A stretch of DNA of 64,000 nt, from contig JADJWX010000030.1 in the NCBI GenBank assembly GCA_016716135.1, positions 62,001-126,000 on the forward strand, written 5' to 3'. Origin of the DNA: Lewinellaceae bacterium. Its GTDB lineage: Bacteria; Bacteroidota; Bacteroidia; Chitinophagales; Saprospiraceae. A program made the position numbers and the translations under genes. A model generated the notes under the pieces. That model searched no databases. It saw only the letters and a program-made list of their open reading frames with translations, and had not been told where the DNA came from. Below, in pieces: positions 36,186-45,504 of the stretch; the first letter of the stretch is position 1; each line of letters opens with the position of its first letter.

Positions 36186-36863
36186 ATGCTTTTTCCAATC
36201 GGCGACGACAATATTGAAGGCGGACACCCGGCGGTATTCAGTTATCTCTTCCTGGTCCTGAATACCGGTATCTTTTTGCTTCAGGTATCCATGCCACACG
36301 GCGTTCAGGCGAGTTTCGTGGAGACCTACGGCGCCATCCCGGCTGAAATTTCCCGGGGAGCCGATTGGGAAACGCTGGCGAGCAGTATGTTCCTTCACGG
36401 AAGTTGGCTGCACCTGCTCGGCAATATGTTGTACCTGTGGATTTTTGCCGACAACATCGAGGCCGTCGTCGGCAATTTTCGTTTTCTGCTCTTTTACCTG
36501 GCCGGGGGTATCGCAGCCGGCCTGATCCAGGTTGCTGTTTCTCCCGACAGTGGTGTGCCCTGTATCGGCGCCAGCGGGGCTATTTCTGCCGTGATGGGGG
36601 CCTACATCGTGATGTTTCCTAAGTCGCAGGTGCGGATGCTGTTTATCTTCTTTTTCGTTGTTTTTTACATTCCGGCCTGGGTATTCCTTGGGTTCTGGTT
36701 TATCCAACAACTGAGTTCCGGTTATGGGGTACTTGGCATGACCGATGTCGACGCCGGTGGCGTTGCCTGGTGGGCGCATATAGGCGGCTTTGTCTTTGGG
36801 CTGTTGACGGGCGCTGTTTTTCGGCGGCATTATGTTACCGAGCGGCACATCCGGTTTCGCTGA
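36186..36863 (+). CDS. Rhomboid family intramembrane serine protease
   Basis: A protein of 225 residues with about six transmembrane segments. The catalytic serine is Ser130 in GASGA and the histidine is His198 in WWAHIGGFVFG; the HGSWLHLLGNM motif in the second segment supports the oxyanion site, as in GlpG-like proteases. The start MLFPIGDDNIEGG is typical of Bacteroidota and Planctomycetes rhomboids. It cleaves membrane-spanning substrates within the bilayer; the substrate is unknown. It follows rnpA closely. Confidence 0.92.
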   Translation: MLFPIGDDNIEGGHPAVFSYLFLVLNTGIFLLQVSMPHGVQASFVETYGAIPAEISRGADWETLASSMFLHGSWLHLLGNMLYLWIFADNIEAVVGNFRFLLFYLAGGIAAGLIQVAVSPDSGVPCIGASGAISAVMGAYIVMFPKSQVRMLFIFFFVVFYIPAWVFLGFWFIQQLSSGYGVLGMTDVDAGGVAWWAHIGGFVFGLLTGAVFRRHYVTERHIRFR

Positions 36864-36949
36864 GCTCCTGTGTGGTGTCAGCGGGCACCATGGCGCCAGT
36901 CATTGGACAAATTACGCTCCCACCTGATTTTTGTAAAAAATAAGGCACC

Positions 36950-37342
36950 GTGCGTCGTTTTCTTTTTTTGATTTTGAGTGTGCAATTGTTGTCGGGCAAT
37001 ATGTTGGCTGGCGAGCTTTGGAAATTGCCTTATTTGGTCCGCCATTTTCAAGTACATCAGCGGCAAAACGTTGGTAATACGTTGCTTGACTTTTTAAACC
37101 TGCATTATGCAAATACAAAACATCGCAGGTCTGACCCAGCCCACCGGCAACTCCCCTTACAACAAATAGGTTTCCATACCATGTCAAGCACCCTGCTTCC
37201 GGAGGACGGTCAATTATGCATGCAGGCTTCTGACACAGCGCCAAACAATGCGCTTCGCCCTACGGAAAAGAATCTGTTTCCGTCTGATTACAGGACCCGA
37301 CTACTCCGGCCACCGCAGCGTTTTTTTAATTTTTCAGTTTAA
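36950..37342 (+). CDS. Small conserved secreted protein, unknown function
   Basis: A protein of 130 residues from GTG 36950. A hydrophobic leader (MRRFLFLILSVQLLSGNMLA) looks like a signal peptide. The core LWKLPYLVRHFQVHQRQNVG and FLNLHYAN, then HRQLPLQQ, resembles a family of short Bacteroidota proteins with the pattern LPxLVxHYxxH...FxxxHY...LP. The His-rich pattern could bind metal, which is inference. It sits before a haem-binding protein gene on the same strand. Confidence 0.6.
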   Translation: MRRFLFLILSVQLLSGNMLAGELWKLPYLVRHFQVHQRQNVGNTLLDFLNLHYANTKHRRSDPAHRQLPLQQIGFHTMSSTLLPEDGQLCMQASDTAPNNALRPTEKNLFPSDYRTRLLRPPQRFFNFSV

Positions 37343-37392
37343 GCCGATAAGGCTGTTTTTCAATTTTTTATTTCTAAAAAAACGCATTTACA

Positions 37393-37908
37393 ATGAAAAA
37401 AATAATTGGGTTTGCCCTTTTAGGCATTCTTGTGGTCATCCAGTTCATTCGACCGAATTTCACTAACCCGCCTGTGGATCAGGCCCTGGATATCCGGCAG
37501 GTTTTGCAACCACCTGCCGACGTGCATGCGATCCTGAAAGGGGCATGTTACGATTGCCATTCCAATGAAACACAATATCCCTGGTACAGCCAGGTTTCGC
37601 CTGTATCCTGGTGGCTGGCAGGTCACATACGTGAAGGCCGGGAGCACCTGAATTTCAGTACGATCGGGTCCCTGACCCAGAGTGATCGATCCGAAATTCT
37701 GGGAGAAGCGGCCGAGGAGGTGCAGCAGGGCGGGATGCCCCTGGCCAGTTATACCTGGACGCACCCGGCAGCCCGGTTGAGTGCAACGCAACGCGACCTG
37801 GTAGTGACTTGGTTGAATGCGCGAGGTGCAGGCGAAGGCGGCGTGGAAACTTCCGGGAAAAATGCCCCGGGTGGAGTCGCCGAGCAGGAACATGAGGATA
37901 ATGACTGA
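37393..37908 (+). CDS. Haem-binding domain protein (c-type, periplasmic)
   Basis: A protein of 171 residues with an uncleaved or cleavable N-terminal hydrophobic segment (MKKIIGFALLGILVVIQFI). A single c-type haem motif CYDCHSNETQYPWYSQVSPV lies near residues 53-72, followed by WWLAGHIREGREHLNFS, the hallmark of the small Bacteroidota haem-binding domain family. The C-terminal LSATQRDLVVTWLNA is also usual. Likely an exported electron carrier or haem sensor. It is followed by a terminator-like hairpin. Confidence 0.88.
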   Translation: MKKIIGFALLGILVVIQFIRPNFTNPPVDQALDIRQVLQPPADVHAILKGACYDCHSNETQYPWYSQVSPVSWWLAGHIREGREHLNFSTIGSLTQSDRSEILGEAAEEVQQGGMPLASYTWTHPAARLSATQRDLVVTWLNARGAGEGGVETSGKNAPGGVAEQEHEDND

Positions 37909-38033
37909 ATAGGTCCTGAAAAAACACCTGCCATTCCCGTTCAGTCACATTTTTTACCGGTTCGGTAAGCGGCGCCATATTACAGGAGCCGGCGCGGTCG
38001 TTCTTTGCACGCTTTTTCAGGCGGCTGGAAAGG

Positions 38034-38065
38034 CCGGCCGGCTCCGGTTTTGGGCCGGTTTTTTT
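38034..38065 (+). terminator. Probable intrinsic terminator
   Basis: Stem CCGGCC (38034-38039) / GGCCGG (38053-38058) with a 13-nt loop, then seven T (38059-38065). It lies between the haem protein and the lipoprotein genes. Confidence 0.55.
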
Positions 38066-38088
38066 AACCAAATCACACCCGTAATTCA

Positions 38089-38823
38089 ATGCTTCAAGCG
38101 CGCTTTTTCAACCTCATGCTTATCGGCTCCATCAGCCTGTTTCTTTTACCATCCTGCAAACATGACCCGCTGGTCCCGCCGGATACAGGCGGCCCGGTAA
38201 GTCCGATTGATACCGGCATTACTTCCGGTTGGCCCTGCAGCCCGGATACTGTTTATTTCCAAAATCAGGTCCTGCCCTTGTTAATTTCAAAGTGTACCCA
38301 ATCTGGTTGCCACGATGTTGCCTCCCATGAAGACGGGGTGGTGCTGGTTGATTATCAGCGGGTGATCAGTACCGGTAAAGTAAAGCCCTTTAAGCCGCAA
38401 GACAGTGAGTTGTACGAAGTAATCATCGATTCCGACCCGGATGACCGCATGCCACAGGCGCCAAATCCGCCACTCACTGCCGCAGAAAAAGATCTGATCA
38501 AAACGTGGATTGAGCAGGGCGCGAAAAACACGGCTTGCAACGAAAATTTCGGCAGCTGCGATACCACGAATATCACCTACACCAACGGCATTGCGCCGCT
38601 TTTGTCCAGCCGGTGTACGGGTTGTCACAGCGGCGCCAACCCACAAGGCAACTTGAAATTAACTACCTATGCGGAAGTTAAAGCCAGTGTGCAAAGTGGC
38701 GCTTTATATGGCGCTGTGGCACACTTACCGGGGTATTCCGCGATGCCGAAAGGCGGCACGCCCTTGTCGCCATGTTTTGTGAGCAAGATCAAATCCTGGA
38801 TAGACGCCGGCATGCCGCAATAG
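38089..38823 (+). CDS. Cytochrome c-like lipoprotein with two haem motifs
   Basis: A protein of 244 residues. The signal peptide ends in a lipobox, LFLLPSC (Cys about 24), so it should be lipid-anchored. Two haem-attachment-like motifs are present: KCTQSGCHDV, with a longer CxxxxCH spacing, and RCTGCHSGA with standard CxxCH spacing. MPQAPNPPLTAAEKDLIKTW and the final SKIKSWIDAGMP are typical of cytochrome-like domains that occur with planctomycete-type C domains. The CxxxxCH spacing is unusual. A role in periplasmic or surface electron transfer is inferred. Confidence 0.82.
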   Translation: MLQARFFNLMLIGSISLFLLPSCKHDPLVPPDTGGPVSPIDTGITSGWPCSPDTVYFQNQVLPLLISKCTQSGCHDVASHEDGVVLVDYQRVISTGKVKPFKPQDSELYEVIIDSDPDDRMPQAPNPPLTAAEKDLIKTWIEQGAKNTACNENFGSCDTTNITYTNGIAPLLSSRCTGCHSGANPQGNLKLTTYAEVKASVQSGALYGAVAHLPGYSAMPKGGTPLSPCFVSKIKSWIDAGMPQ

Positions 38824-38874
38824 CCGGCCCCGGTAAAAACGCTTTCTAACAACTTGCAAACGAATCTCAAATCC

Positions 38875-38917
38875 AACGGCTCCAGGACATGTTTCCGCGG
38901 AGGGAGCCGTTATTTTG
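38875..38917 (+). terminator. Hairpin downstream of the cytochrome lipoprotein gene
   Basis: AACGGCTCC (38875-38883) / GGAGCCGTT (38903-38911) followed by ATTTTG. A moderately stable stem with a short T-run. Confidence 0.55.
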
Positions 38918-38945
38918 TCACTCAATTATTCAAACTACTTTTTCT

Positions 38946-39515
38946 ATGAAACGCTATCCGTCTTTAGTACTTGGTTTATTTATGTTGCTGCTTATCCCTG
39001 CTCTTTTGCCGGCGCAGCGCCTGTTCACCCGCGATGCGAAAGTCTATTTCGACGCTACCTCCAAAAACTCTCCGGAGCGGGTAGACGCTACGAACAAAAG
39101 CGGCACACTTGTGCTCGATGTAGCAACCTCCAAGGTTCAGGCTGCTGTACTGATGACAAATTTTGTTTTTGAAAAAGCGTTGATGCAGGAACACTTCAAT
39201 GAAAACTATGTCGAAAGCGCCAAATATCCCAAGGCAACATTCAAAGGAAAGATCGACGATCCGGCCAAGGTGTCTTTTTCTAAAGACGGTAATTACACGG
39301 TGACGGTTTCGGGCGATCTGACCATGCACGGGGTCACCAAGTCGGTGAAAGCACCCGCAACCATTGTGGTGAAAGGCGACAAGGTATCGGCATCCACCAC
39401 ATTTGATGTAAAATTGGCCGACTACGCTATTTCCGTGCCGTCGGTAGTTGCCGACAAACTTTCCACCCAGGCTAAAATCACCTTTGATTCGACACTCGAA
39501 CCGATGAAGAAATAG
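38946..39515 (+). CDS. YceI family periplasmic lipid-binding protein
   Basis: A protein of 189 residues from ATG 38946, with a signal peptide (MKRYPSLVLGLFMLLLIPAL, cleavage near PAQ). The lipocalin-like YceI fold is indicated by VYFDATSKNSPE, FNENYVESAKYPKATFKGKI and GDLTMHGVTKSVKAPATIVV. YceI proteins bind isoprenoid-type lipids in the periplasm. A second YceI without a signal peptide occurs at 58846. The gene is followed by a long non-coding stretch. Confidence 0.9.
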   Translation: MKRYPSLVLGLFMLLLIPALLPAQRLFTRDAKVYFDATSKNSPERVDATNKSGTLVLDVATSKVQAAVLMTNFVFEKALMQEHFNENYVESAKYPKATFKGKIDDPAKVSFSKDGNYTVTVSGDLTMHGVTKSVKAPATIVVKGDKVSASTTFDVKLADYAISVPSVVADKLSTQAKITFDSTLEPMKK

Positions 39516-39920
39516 GAAAGCCGCCTCTAATTCCCGACTCATTTCAAATGATAATTTGGAGTGTGGCGGGTTTTTCAGACCATATCAGGTAGCTTCCCAA
39601 TTTTTAAAAGCATAGGCCCATAGGACACAGAGAATTATTCTTTGTATTCTATGGGCCTAAGTATTTACGAGCGTATTTAAACACGCACATATCGGGACTT
39701 AGCCTTTTGGAAAACTCAATAAGCGGTTGGAACAGGGTGAAGCCGGATTCTGAAAATAATTTTGAATCTCACACTGAAATCGGGATGCACATATTTTCAA
39801 AAACCTTTTTACTGACCCGTATAAAGCACTTTTTTTGATTTTCAAAAAGCTAACGTCCGGCTAAGAGTCCCCAAAAACACGATCTGTCCGCTATTGCGTA
39901 ATTTTCCCCCTAAAAAATCC
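39516..39920. other. AT-rich intergenic region with an inverted repeat
   Basis: About 400 bp without a plausible gene. It contains the inverted repeat TAGGCCCATA (39613-39622) / TATGGGCCTA (39650-39659) with a 27-nt loop. There is no T-run, so it is less likely a terminator and may be an operator or a repeat copy. No clear promoter was seen for the amidohydrolase gene at 39921. Confidence 0.5.
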
Positions 39921-41219
39921 ATGCGACTACTTCGTTTTACCGGCGCCCTGCTCCTGCTGACCACCACTGCGTTCGCTCAACCCCTGCTCAAATCGCAGGT
40001 GGATCACCTGGTCGAACAAATCGACCCTAAGGTGATCGAATGGCGGCGCGATTTTCACCAGCATCCCGAACTCAGCAACCGGGAATTTCGCACGGCGGAA
40101 AAAGTGGCCGCGCACCTGAAATCCCTCGGTCTCGAAGTGACTACCGGCATTGCCCACACCGGTGTGGTCGGGGTATTGCGCGGCGGACGTCCCGGCCCGG
40201 TGATCGGTTTGCGCGCTGATATGGACGCCCTTCCGGTCACCGAACGGGTGGATATTCCCTTCAAATCGACTGCTATGGGTGAATACAACGGCGAGCAGGT
40301 TGGTGTGATGCACGCCTGCGGACACGATACCCACGTAGCGATCATGATGGGCGTGGCCGACGTACTGACCCGGATAAAATCCGAACTGGCAGGTACTGTT
40401 GTTTTTGTTTTTCAACCAGCCGAAGAAGGGCCGCCGGAAGGCGAAGAAGGCGGCGCCGAGCTGATGGTCAAAGAAGGCCTGCTTGAAAAATATAAGATCG
40501 AAGCGATGTTTGGTTTACACATCAATTCGCAGACGCCGGTCGGGACGATCAAATACCGCGCTGGCGGGTTTATGGCGGCTTCCGATTGGTTTTTTGTCAC
40601 TGTGCATGGCAAGCAGGCGCATGGCGCTTCGCCCTGGAACGGCGTGGACCCTATCGTTGTTGCCACCCAAATTATTCAGGGTTTCCAAACAATTGTAAGC
40701 CGCCAGGTCGAATTGACCGAGCAACCCGCAGTGATCACCGTAGGGAAATTTACCAGCGGCGTGCGTGCCAATATTATCCCGGAAAAAGCCGAATTGGTCG
40801 GCACCATCCGGACGCTTGACACCGCCATGCGCCTGGACATTCACCGGCGCTTGGTCCGCACAGCGGAAAAGATTGCCGAAAGTGCCGGTGCACGCGCTGA
40901 AGTTCGTATTGAAGGCAAAACCCCGATCACCCTGAACGACCCGAAATTGATGGCACGCGTATTGCCCAGTTTGCAGCATGCAGCCGGGGCAGCCAACGTG
41001 GTCGAGCAGAAACCCCGTACCGGCGCGGAAGATTTCGGCTTTTTTGCCCAACTGGTACCTTCGGTGTATTTCACATTGGGTGGAATGCCTGCCGATCAGG
41101 ACCCCGCAGTTGCTGCCGGGCATCACACCCCCGATTTTTATCTCGACGACAGCGGACTGGATCTGGGGGTGCGGGCGTTTTGTTACATTGTGCTGGACTA
41201 TTTTAAGGACAACCGGTAA
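39921..41219 (+). CDS. M20 family metallo-amidohydrolase (N-acyl-amino acid hydrolase type)
   Basis: A protein of 432 residues from ATG 39921, with a signal peptide (MRLLRFTGALLLLTTTAFAQ), so it is exported. It shows the M20D pattern: IEWRRDFHQHPELSNREF, GLRADMDALPVTE, MHACGHDTHVAIMMGVA, FQPAEEGPPEGEEGG and RTGAEDFGFFA near the end, covering the dinuclear zinc ligands. Relatives hydrolyse N-acyl amino acids, hippurate or indole-acetyl conjugates. The following gene is 23 bp downstream on the same strand. Confidence 0.92.
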   Translation: MRLLRFTGALLLLTTTAFAQPLLKSQVDHLVEQIDPKVIEWRRDFHQHPELSNREFRTAEKVAAHLKSLGLEVTTGIAHTGVVGVLRGGRPGPVIGLRADMDALPVTERVDIPFKSTAMGEYNGEQVGVMHACGHDTHVAIMMGVADVLTRIKSELAGTVVFVFQPAEEGPPEGEEGGAELMVKEGLLEKYKIEAMFGLHINSQTPVGTIKYRAGGFMAASDWFFVTVHGKQAHGASPWNGVDPIVVATQIIQGFQTIVSRQVELTEQPAVITVGKFTSGVRANIIPEKAELVGTIRTLDTAMRLDIHRRLVRTAEKIAESAGARAEVRIEGKTPITLNDPKLMARVLPSLQHAAGAANVVEQKPRTGAEDFGFFAQLVPSVYFTLGGMPADQDPAVAAGHHTPDFYLDDSGLDLGVRAFCYIVLDYFKDNR

Positions 41220-41242
41220 GTTTACCGCAAAATCAATGTGCT

Positions 41243-43516
41243 ATGTCAATTACCAAACCGATTGAAACTATCCGGAAGGAGCTGCAGGATTTACTGGTGG
41301 AAGATATCGCCAAAGCGCTAAAAACCCTGCAGGCAATGCTTTCTTCCCAAACAGAAACCTATTCCCTGGTGATCGGGCTGCTGGCCCGGCTCAATGAGGC
41401 CAACAAGGCACGCCTGCGCGGCACGCTGGAAAACGACGAACTTAACACGGAATACAACAAAATTCGGGCGACTTTTTTAGAAGTAGTTCAGGGGCTGGCG
41501 GAAACCGACTTTGAAGCGCCCCCGGAAGCCACGGGGGAAGCGGCGCCCAAGCAAGGCAGCATTCTTTATCGCATTCCCAATAAAATGCCGAAGGACAAGG
41601 AAACCAAGTGCGTGGTCCGCATCGCTTTGAGCGAAGATGCAATAGTCGAAGAGATCACACTGGATGAACACGTCCAACTCAAGGAACTTTACCGGGTTTC
41701 CGACACCATGGAAGCAGAATTGCTTGACCCCTCGGGCGGTAAAAAATTTCAGATATCTTCTATAAATGATTCGATTCAGCTGATTGATGAAAAAGGCTTC
41801 ACCGAATGGTGGTTTTATGTAACTCCGCTGACGGAAGGTACCCACCCGTTGGTGTTGAAAATTTCTATCCTGGAAACGTTGGATGGCCAGCCCCGTAAAA
41901 AAGACCTGGTAATGGAAGAAACGATCGAAGTGGTCGCCGAAGGCCCGGTAACCGAGGCTGAAGCAACACAGCCTAAACAAGCCGGTGTACTGAACTTTCA
42001 AACGGCATCCAAGGCCGTCGCGGGCCTGGTTACCGGCGTGGATAAATCAAATTTATCAGCAAAAGCCTCCGAAACGACTAATGCTGCAGATACTGCGGCG
42101 ACATCATCAACCAAATCGGTAGCATCCAAACTCGGCCTCCTGCAAAAAGTGGCTGTCGGCCTGGCAGTAGCGGCAACAGCAACGGTAGCCACCCTGGTGC
42201 TTACCCCTGAACCTACCCGCGACTGGTGGACCACCCGCTATGTGGAAGATACGGTGGCCGGTTACACGGCGTACATGAACGAGCATCCCACCAGTCCGTA
42301 CTACGAGCCGGCAGCCTGCCGAAAATCCATGCTGCTGGATACCCCGGCAGCCTACCGCGATTACCTCATCGAATTTCCGGAGGGCCCTTGCCGCGAAACC
42401 GCCGAACAAGCCCTTCTGCGCCTTGAATCGGAAGCCCTGCAAGCCATCGAAAAAGAACCGACCAAGTCTGCCTTGGATGCTTTTCTGGTTGATTTTCCGG
42501 GCTGTGAAAACCTCGAAGCGCTGTACAATATTGTTGAAAAAAATGACGCACTACGGGAAGCATACCTGCCCTTCATTTTGCAGCGCTGGGAAGAGTGCCA
42601 GCGCCATGATCCGGCGTTCCCGAAGCCGCCGGACACGGTGATTCCGGGCCTTCCGACGGTTGACCAGGAGGAAATACCGGCTCCGGCAAACACGGATGTT
42701 TCCACCCAGACTATCCAACCGGAAACTCCTGTTTCCAAACCGGCGACACCGGCGCAAACAACCGCTCCGCCACCTGCCCCGACTCCGCCACCGCCACCCA
42801 ACATGGTGTTTGTACAGGGAGGGACTTTTCAGATGGGGCTTTCAAATGGCTTCGGCGATGATACGCTGCACCCGGTTACCCTGCGCGATTTTTTCATTGG
42901 ACAATATGAAGTGACGTTTGAGGCGTACGACCGTTTTTGCGAAGCAACCAAGCGGGCAAAACCCGATGACAAAGGCTGGGGGCGTGCTACGCGGCCGGTT
43001 ATTAATGTAAGCTGGTTTGATGCCGTGGCGTATTGCAATTGGTTGAGCGGCCAGACGGGATTAAAAGTGGCCTATTCGATCGCCGGCAACCGCGTTACCC
43101 TCAATCGAAATGCCAATGGGTACCGCCTGCCTACCGAGGCCGAATGGGAGTATGCTGCCAAAGGCGGCCCGGCAGAACGGGCCTACACCTACAGCGGCAG
43201 TAATAATGTCGGCGAGGTGGCCTGGTATCAGGAAAATTCCGGGCATCAGACACATCCGGTCGGCCATCTGAATTCCAATGATCTCAAAATTTACGACATG
43301 TCCGGAAATGTTCGGGAATGGTGCTTTGATTGGCACAGCCCCTACCCCAAGACTGCCGTGACCGACCCTGCCGGGCCTGAAGGCGGTGCAAAGCGCATTT
43401 TCAGGGGAGGATTCTGGGGCCGAAATCCGGAACAGATGCAAGTGATATACCGGAATTCCTGGTATCCGAACTTTACGCATTACGGTACCGGCTTCCGTTT
43501 GGCCCGCTGGAAGTGA
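41243..43516 (+). CDS. Effector-associated-domain protein with C-terminal FGE/SUMF1-type domain
   Basis: A protein of 757 residues in four parts. Residues 1-85 (IRKELQDLLVEDIAKALKTL, then LLARLNEANKARLRGTLEND) resemble the effector-associated domain 11 adaptor known from bacterial NLR-like and conflict systems. Residues 105-230 form a beta domain (ILYRIPNKMPKDKETKCVVR, KGFTEWWFYVTPLTEG). A single membrane helix lies at about 296-320. After a Pro-rich linker, residues 520-757 are a formylglycine-generating-enzyme/SUMF1-like domain (MVFVQGGTFQMG, GYRLPTEAEWEYAAKG, DMSGNVREWC, FRGGFWG). A catalytic role for the FGE fold is not assured; many such domains act in binding or signalling. Confidence 0.78.
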   Translation: MSITKPIETIRKELQDLLVEDIAKALKTLQAMLSSQTETYSLVIGLLARLNEANKARLRGTLENDELNTEYNKIRATFLEVVQGLAETDFEAPPEATGEAAPKQGSILYRIPNKMPKDKETKCVVRIALSEDAIVEEITLDEHVQLKELYRVSDTMEAELLDPSGGKKFQISSINDSIQLIDEKGFTEWWFYVTPLTEGTHPLVLKISILETLDGQPRKKDLVMEETIEVVAEGPVTEAEATQPKQAGVLNFQTASKAVAGLVTGVDKSNLSAKASETTNAADTAATSSTKSVASKLGLLQKVAVGLAVAATATVATLVLTPEPTRDWWTTRYVEDTVAGYTAYMNEHPTSPYYEPAACRKSMLLDTPAAYRDYLIEFPEGPCRETAEQALLRLESEALQAIEKEPTKSALDAFLVDFPGCENLEALYNIVEKNDALREAYLPFILQRWEECQRHDPAFPKPPDTVIPGLPTVDQEEIPAPANTDVSTQTIQPETPVSKPATPAQTTAPPPAPTPPPPPNMVFVQGGTFQMGLSNGFGDDTLHPVTLRDFFIGQYEVTFEAYDRFCEATKRAKPDDKGWGRATRPVINVSWFDAVAYCNWLSGQTGLKVAYSIAGNRVTLNRNANGYRLPTEAEWEYAAKGGPAERAYTYSGSNNVGEVAWYQENSGHQTHPVGHLNSNDLKIYDMSGNVREWCFDWHSPYPKTAVTDPAGPEGGAKRIFRGGFWGRNPEQMQVIYRNSWYPNFTHYGTGFRLARWK

Positions 43517-43652
43517 GCCTGTTGATTTGATTTTGTCCGTTCCCGGCCTTACCATTTATTTTCATTGTTAACGTAGCACATTTCCGGAGGCTGCGCCTAT
43601 ATTTACCGCTCTTGGAGAAATATTATTTCACAGCCAAAAAGGTAATACAGGA

Positions 43653-45470
43653 GTGAAAGCAACCAACATCAATGATCCGGAATATTTCCATAAGGTGGTC
43701 GATTGCCAGTATGCCTGTCCGGCCCATACACCGGTGCCGGAATACATCCGGCTAATCGCCGCCCAACGCTACACGGAGGCCTACATGGTCAATTGGGAAT
43801 CCAATGTTTTTCCCGGCATTCTGGGCCGCACCTGCGACCGCCCCTGCGAGCCGGCCTGCCGGCGGGGCAGAGTAGAGGAAAAGCCTGTGGCCATTTGTCG
43901 GCTCAAGCGCGTAGCAGCGGATAACAAAGGCGCTGTCAAACCGCTCATGCCGCAGGGCCCCTTCCCCTCAAATGGTAAAAAAATTGCGCTCATCGGCGGT
44001 GGCCCGGCCTCACTCACCGTTGCACGCGATCTTGCCCCGTTGGGCTATGAACTGCATCTGTACGACGACCAGAAAAAAGGCGGCGGCATGATGCGCAGCC
44101 AGATACCGGCGTTCCGGTTGCCGGAAGCGGTGTTGGATGAAGAGGTAAACTACATCCTTGATCTGGGCATCCATACCCATTTCAACCATTATGTGGAGAG
44201 CATGAAGGAAATCCTGGAGAAAGACTACGACGCCATCTTCGTCGGTACCGGCGCCCCCCGTGGCGGCGATCTCCCGAATCTTCCCGGCCGTCAGGAAGCC
44301 GACGCCAACATCCACATCGGTATCCAGTGGCTGGCCAATGTGGCGTTTGAACACACCGACAAAATCGGAAAAAAAGTGATTGTACTTGGCGGAGGAAATA
44401 CCGCCATGGATTGTTGCCGGACCTCGCGCCGCCTTGGCGGCGAATCAGTAACCGTGGTGGTCCGCAGCCCGTTCAATACGATGAAAGCTTCCCCCTGGGA
44501 AATTGAAGACGCGCAGCGCGAAGGCATCCCCATTTTAAATAACATGCCGCCCAAGGAATTTGTCGTGGAAAACGGCAAACTCAAGGGCGTGCTTTTTGAA
44601 AAAGTGGAAGCCAAATACGATGAAAACGGGCGGCGCAGTTTGGTCCCGACCGGGGAGCCCGATGTGTTTCTGGAGGCCGATGATGTGCTGATTGCGATTG
44701 GACAGGACAATGCATTTCCCTGGATTGAGCGCGACCTGGGCATTGAATTTGGCAAATGGGATTTGCCCGCGGTACATAAAACTACCTTCCAGTCGACTTT
44801 ACCAAAGGTGTTTTTTGGCGGAGACGCCGCTTTCGGACCGGAAAATGTGATCACGGCAGTTGCACATGGCCACCAGGCTGCTATTTCGATCGACCTGTTT
44901 TGCCGGGGCGGCGATCTGCAAAAAGGCCGTCCGGCGCCTACCGTAAACCTCATGCAACAAAAAATGGGCATTCACGAATGGATGTACGATGCCTATGTGG
45001 TAGACGACGAGCGGTATCAGGTCCCGCATGTCGACACCGAACTTTCGTTGAAAGACCGCCGGATGGAAGTTGAACTCGGATTTTCCCCGGAAGACGGCTT
45101 CAAGGAGGCGCAACGTTGTTTCAATTGCGACGTGCAAACCGTTTTTGCCGATAAACTCTGCATCGAGTGCGATGCCTGTGTGGACGTATGCCCCACTTCC
45201 TGCATAACGTTCACAACGAATGGTGAGGAGGAAGACCTGCGTACCCGACTGAATGCTCCGGCGAATGTGCTGAGTCAGGACCTGTACGTCTCGGAACCGC
45301 TGCCAACCCAGCGTGTCATGATCAAAGATGAAAATGTGTGCCTGCACTGTGGCCTGTGCGCCGAACGCTGCCCGACGGCCGCCTGGGATATGAAGAAATA
45401 CCTGTACCAGGTGACCAAAACCTGCAAGGTTTGGGATGTAGCGGCGCCGGTAGCGCTGGAGCAAGTGTAA
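43653..45470 (+). CDS. GltD-like FAD/NAD(P) oxidoreductase with 4Fe-4S clusters
   Basis: A protein of 605 residues from GTG 43653. The N-terminus has a 4Fe-4S domain of the Fer4_20 type (DCQYACPAHTPVPEYI, GRTCDRPCEPACRRG). Two dinucleotide folds follow (IALIGGGPASLTVARDL near 109 and VIVLGGGNTAMDCCRTS near 247), and GDAAFGPENVITAVAHG binds FAD. Two ferredoxin clusters end it (CIECDACVDVCPTSC, CLHCGLCAERCPTA). It probably links ferredoxin from the adjacent 2-oxoacid oxidoreductase to NAD(P). It is 34 bp from the KorA gene. Confidence 0.88.
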   Translation: MKATNINDPEYFHKVVDCQYACPAHTPVPEYIRLIAAQRYTEAYMVNWESNVFPGILGRTCDRPCEPACRRGRVEEKPVAICRLKRVAADNKGAVKPLMPQGPFPSNGKKIALIGGGPASLTVARDLAPLGYELHLYDDQKKGGGMMRSQIPAFRLPEAVLDEEVNYILDLGIHTHFNHYVESMKEILEKDYDAIFVGTGAPRGGDLPNLPGRQEADANIHIGIQWLANVAFEHTDKIGKKVIVLGGGNTAMDCCRTSRRLGGESVTVVVRSPFNTMKASPWEIEDAQREGIPILNNMPPKEFVVENGKLKGVLFEKVEAKYDENGRRSLVPTGEPDVFLEADDVLIAIGQDNAFPWIERDLGIEFGKWDLPAVHKTTFQSTLPKVFFGGDAAFGPENVITAVAHGHQAAISIDLFCRGGDLQKGRPAPTVNLMQQKMGIHEWMYDAYVVDDERYQVPHVDTELSLKDRRMEVELGFSPEDGFKEAQRCFNCDVQTVFADKLCIECDACVDVCPTSCITFTTNGEEEDLRTRLNAPANVLSQDLYVSEPLPTQRVMIKDENVCLHCGLCAERCPTAAWDMKKYLYQVTKTCKVWDVAAPVALEQV

Positions 45471-45504
45471 TCAATTAAATACAGCGATTCGAATCATTGA
45501 ACTA

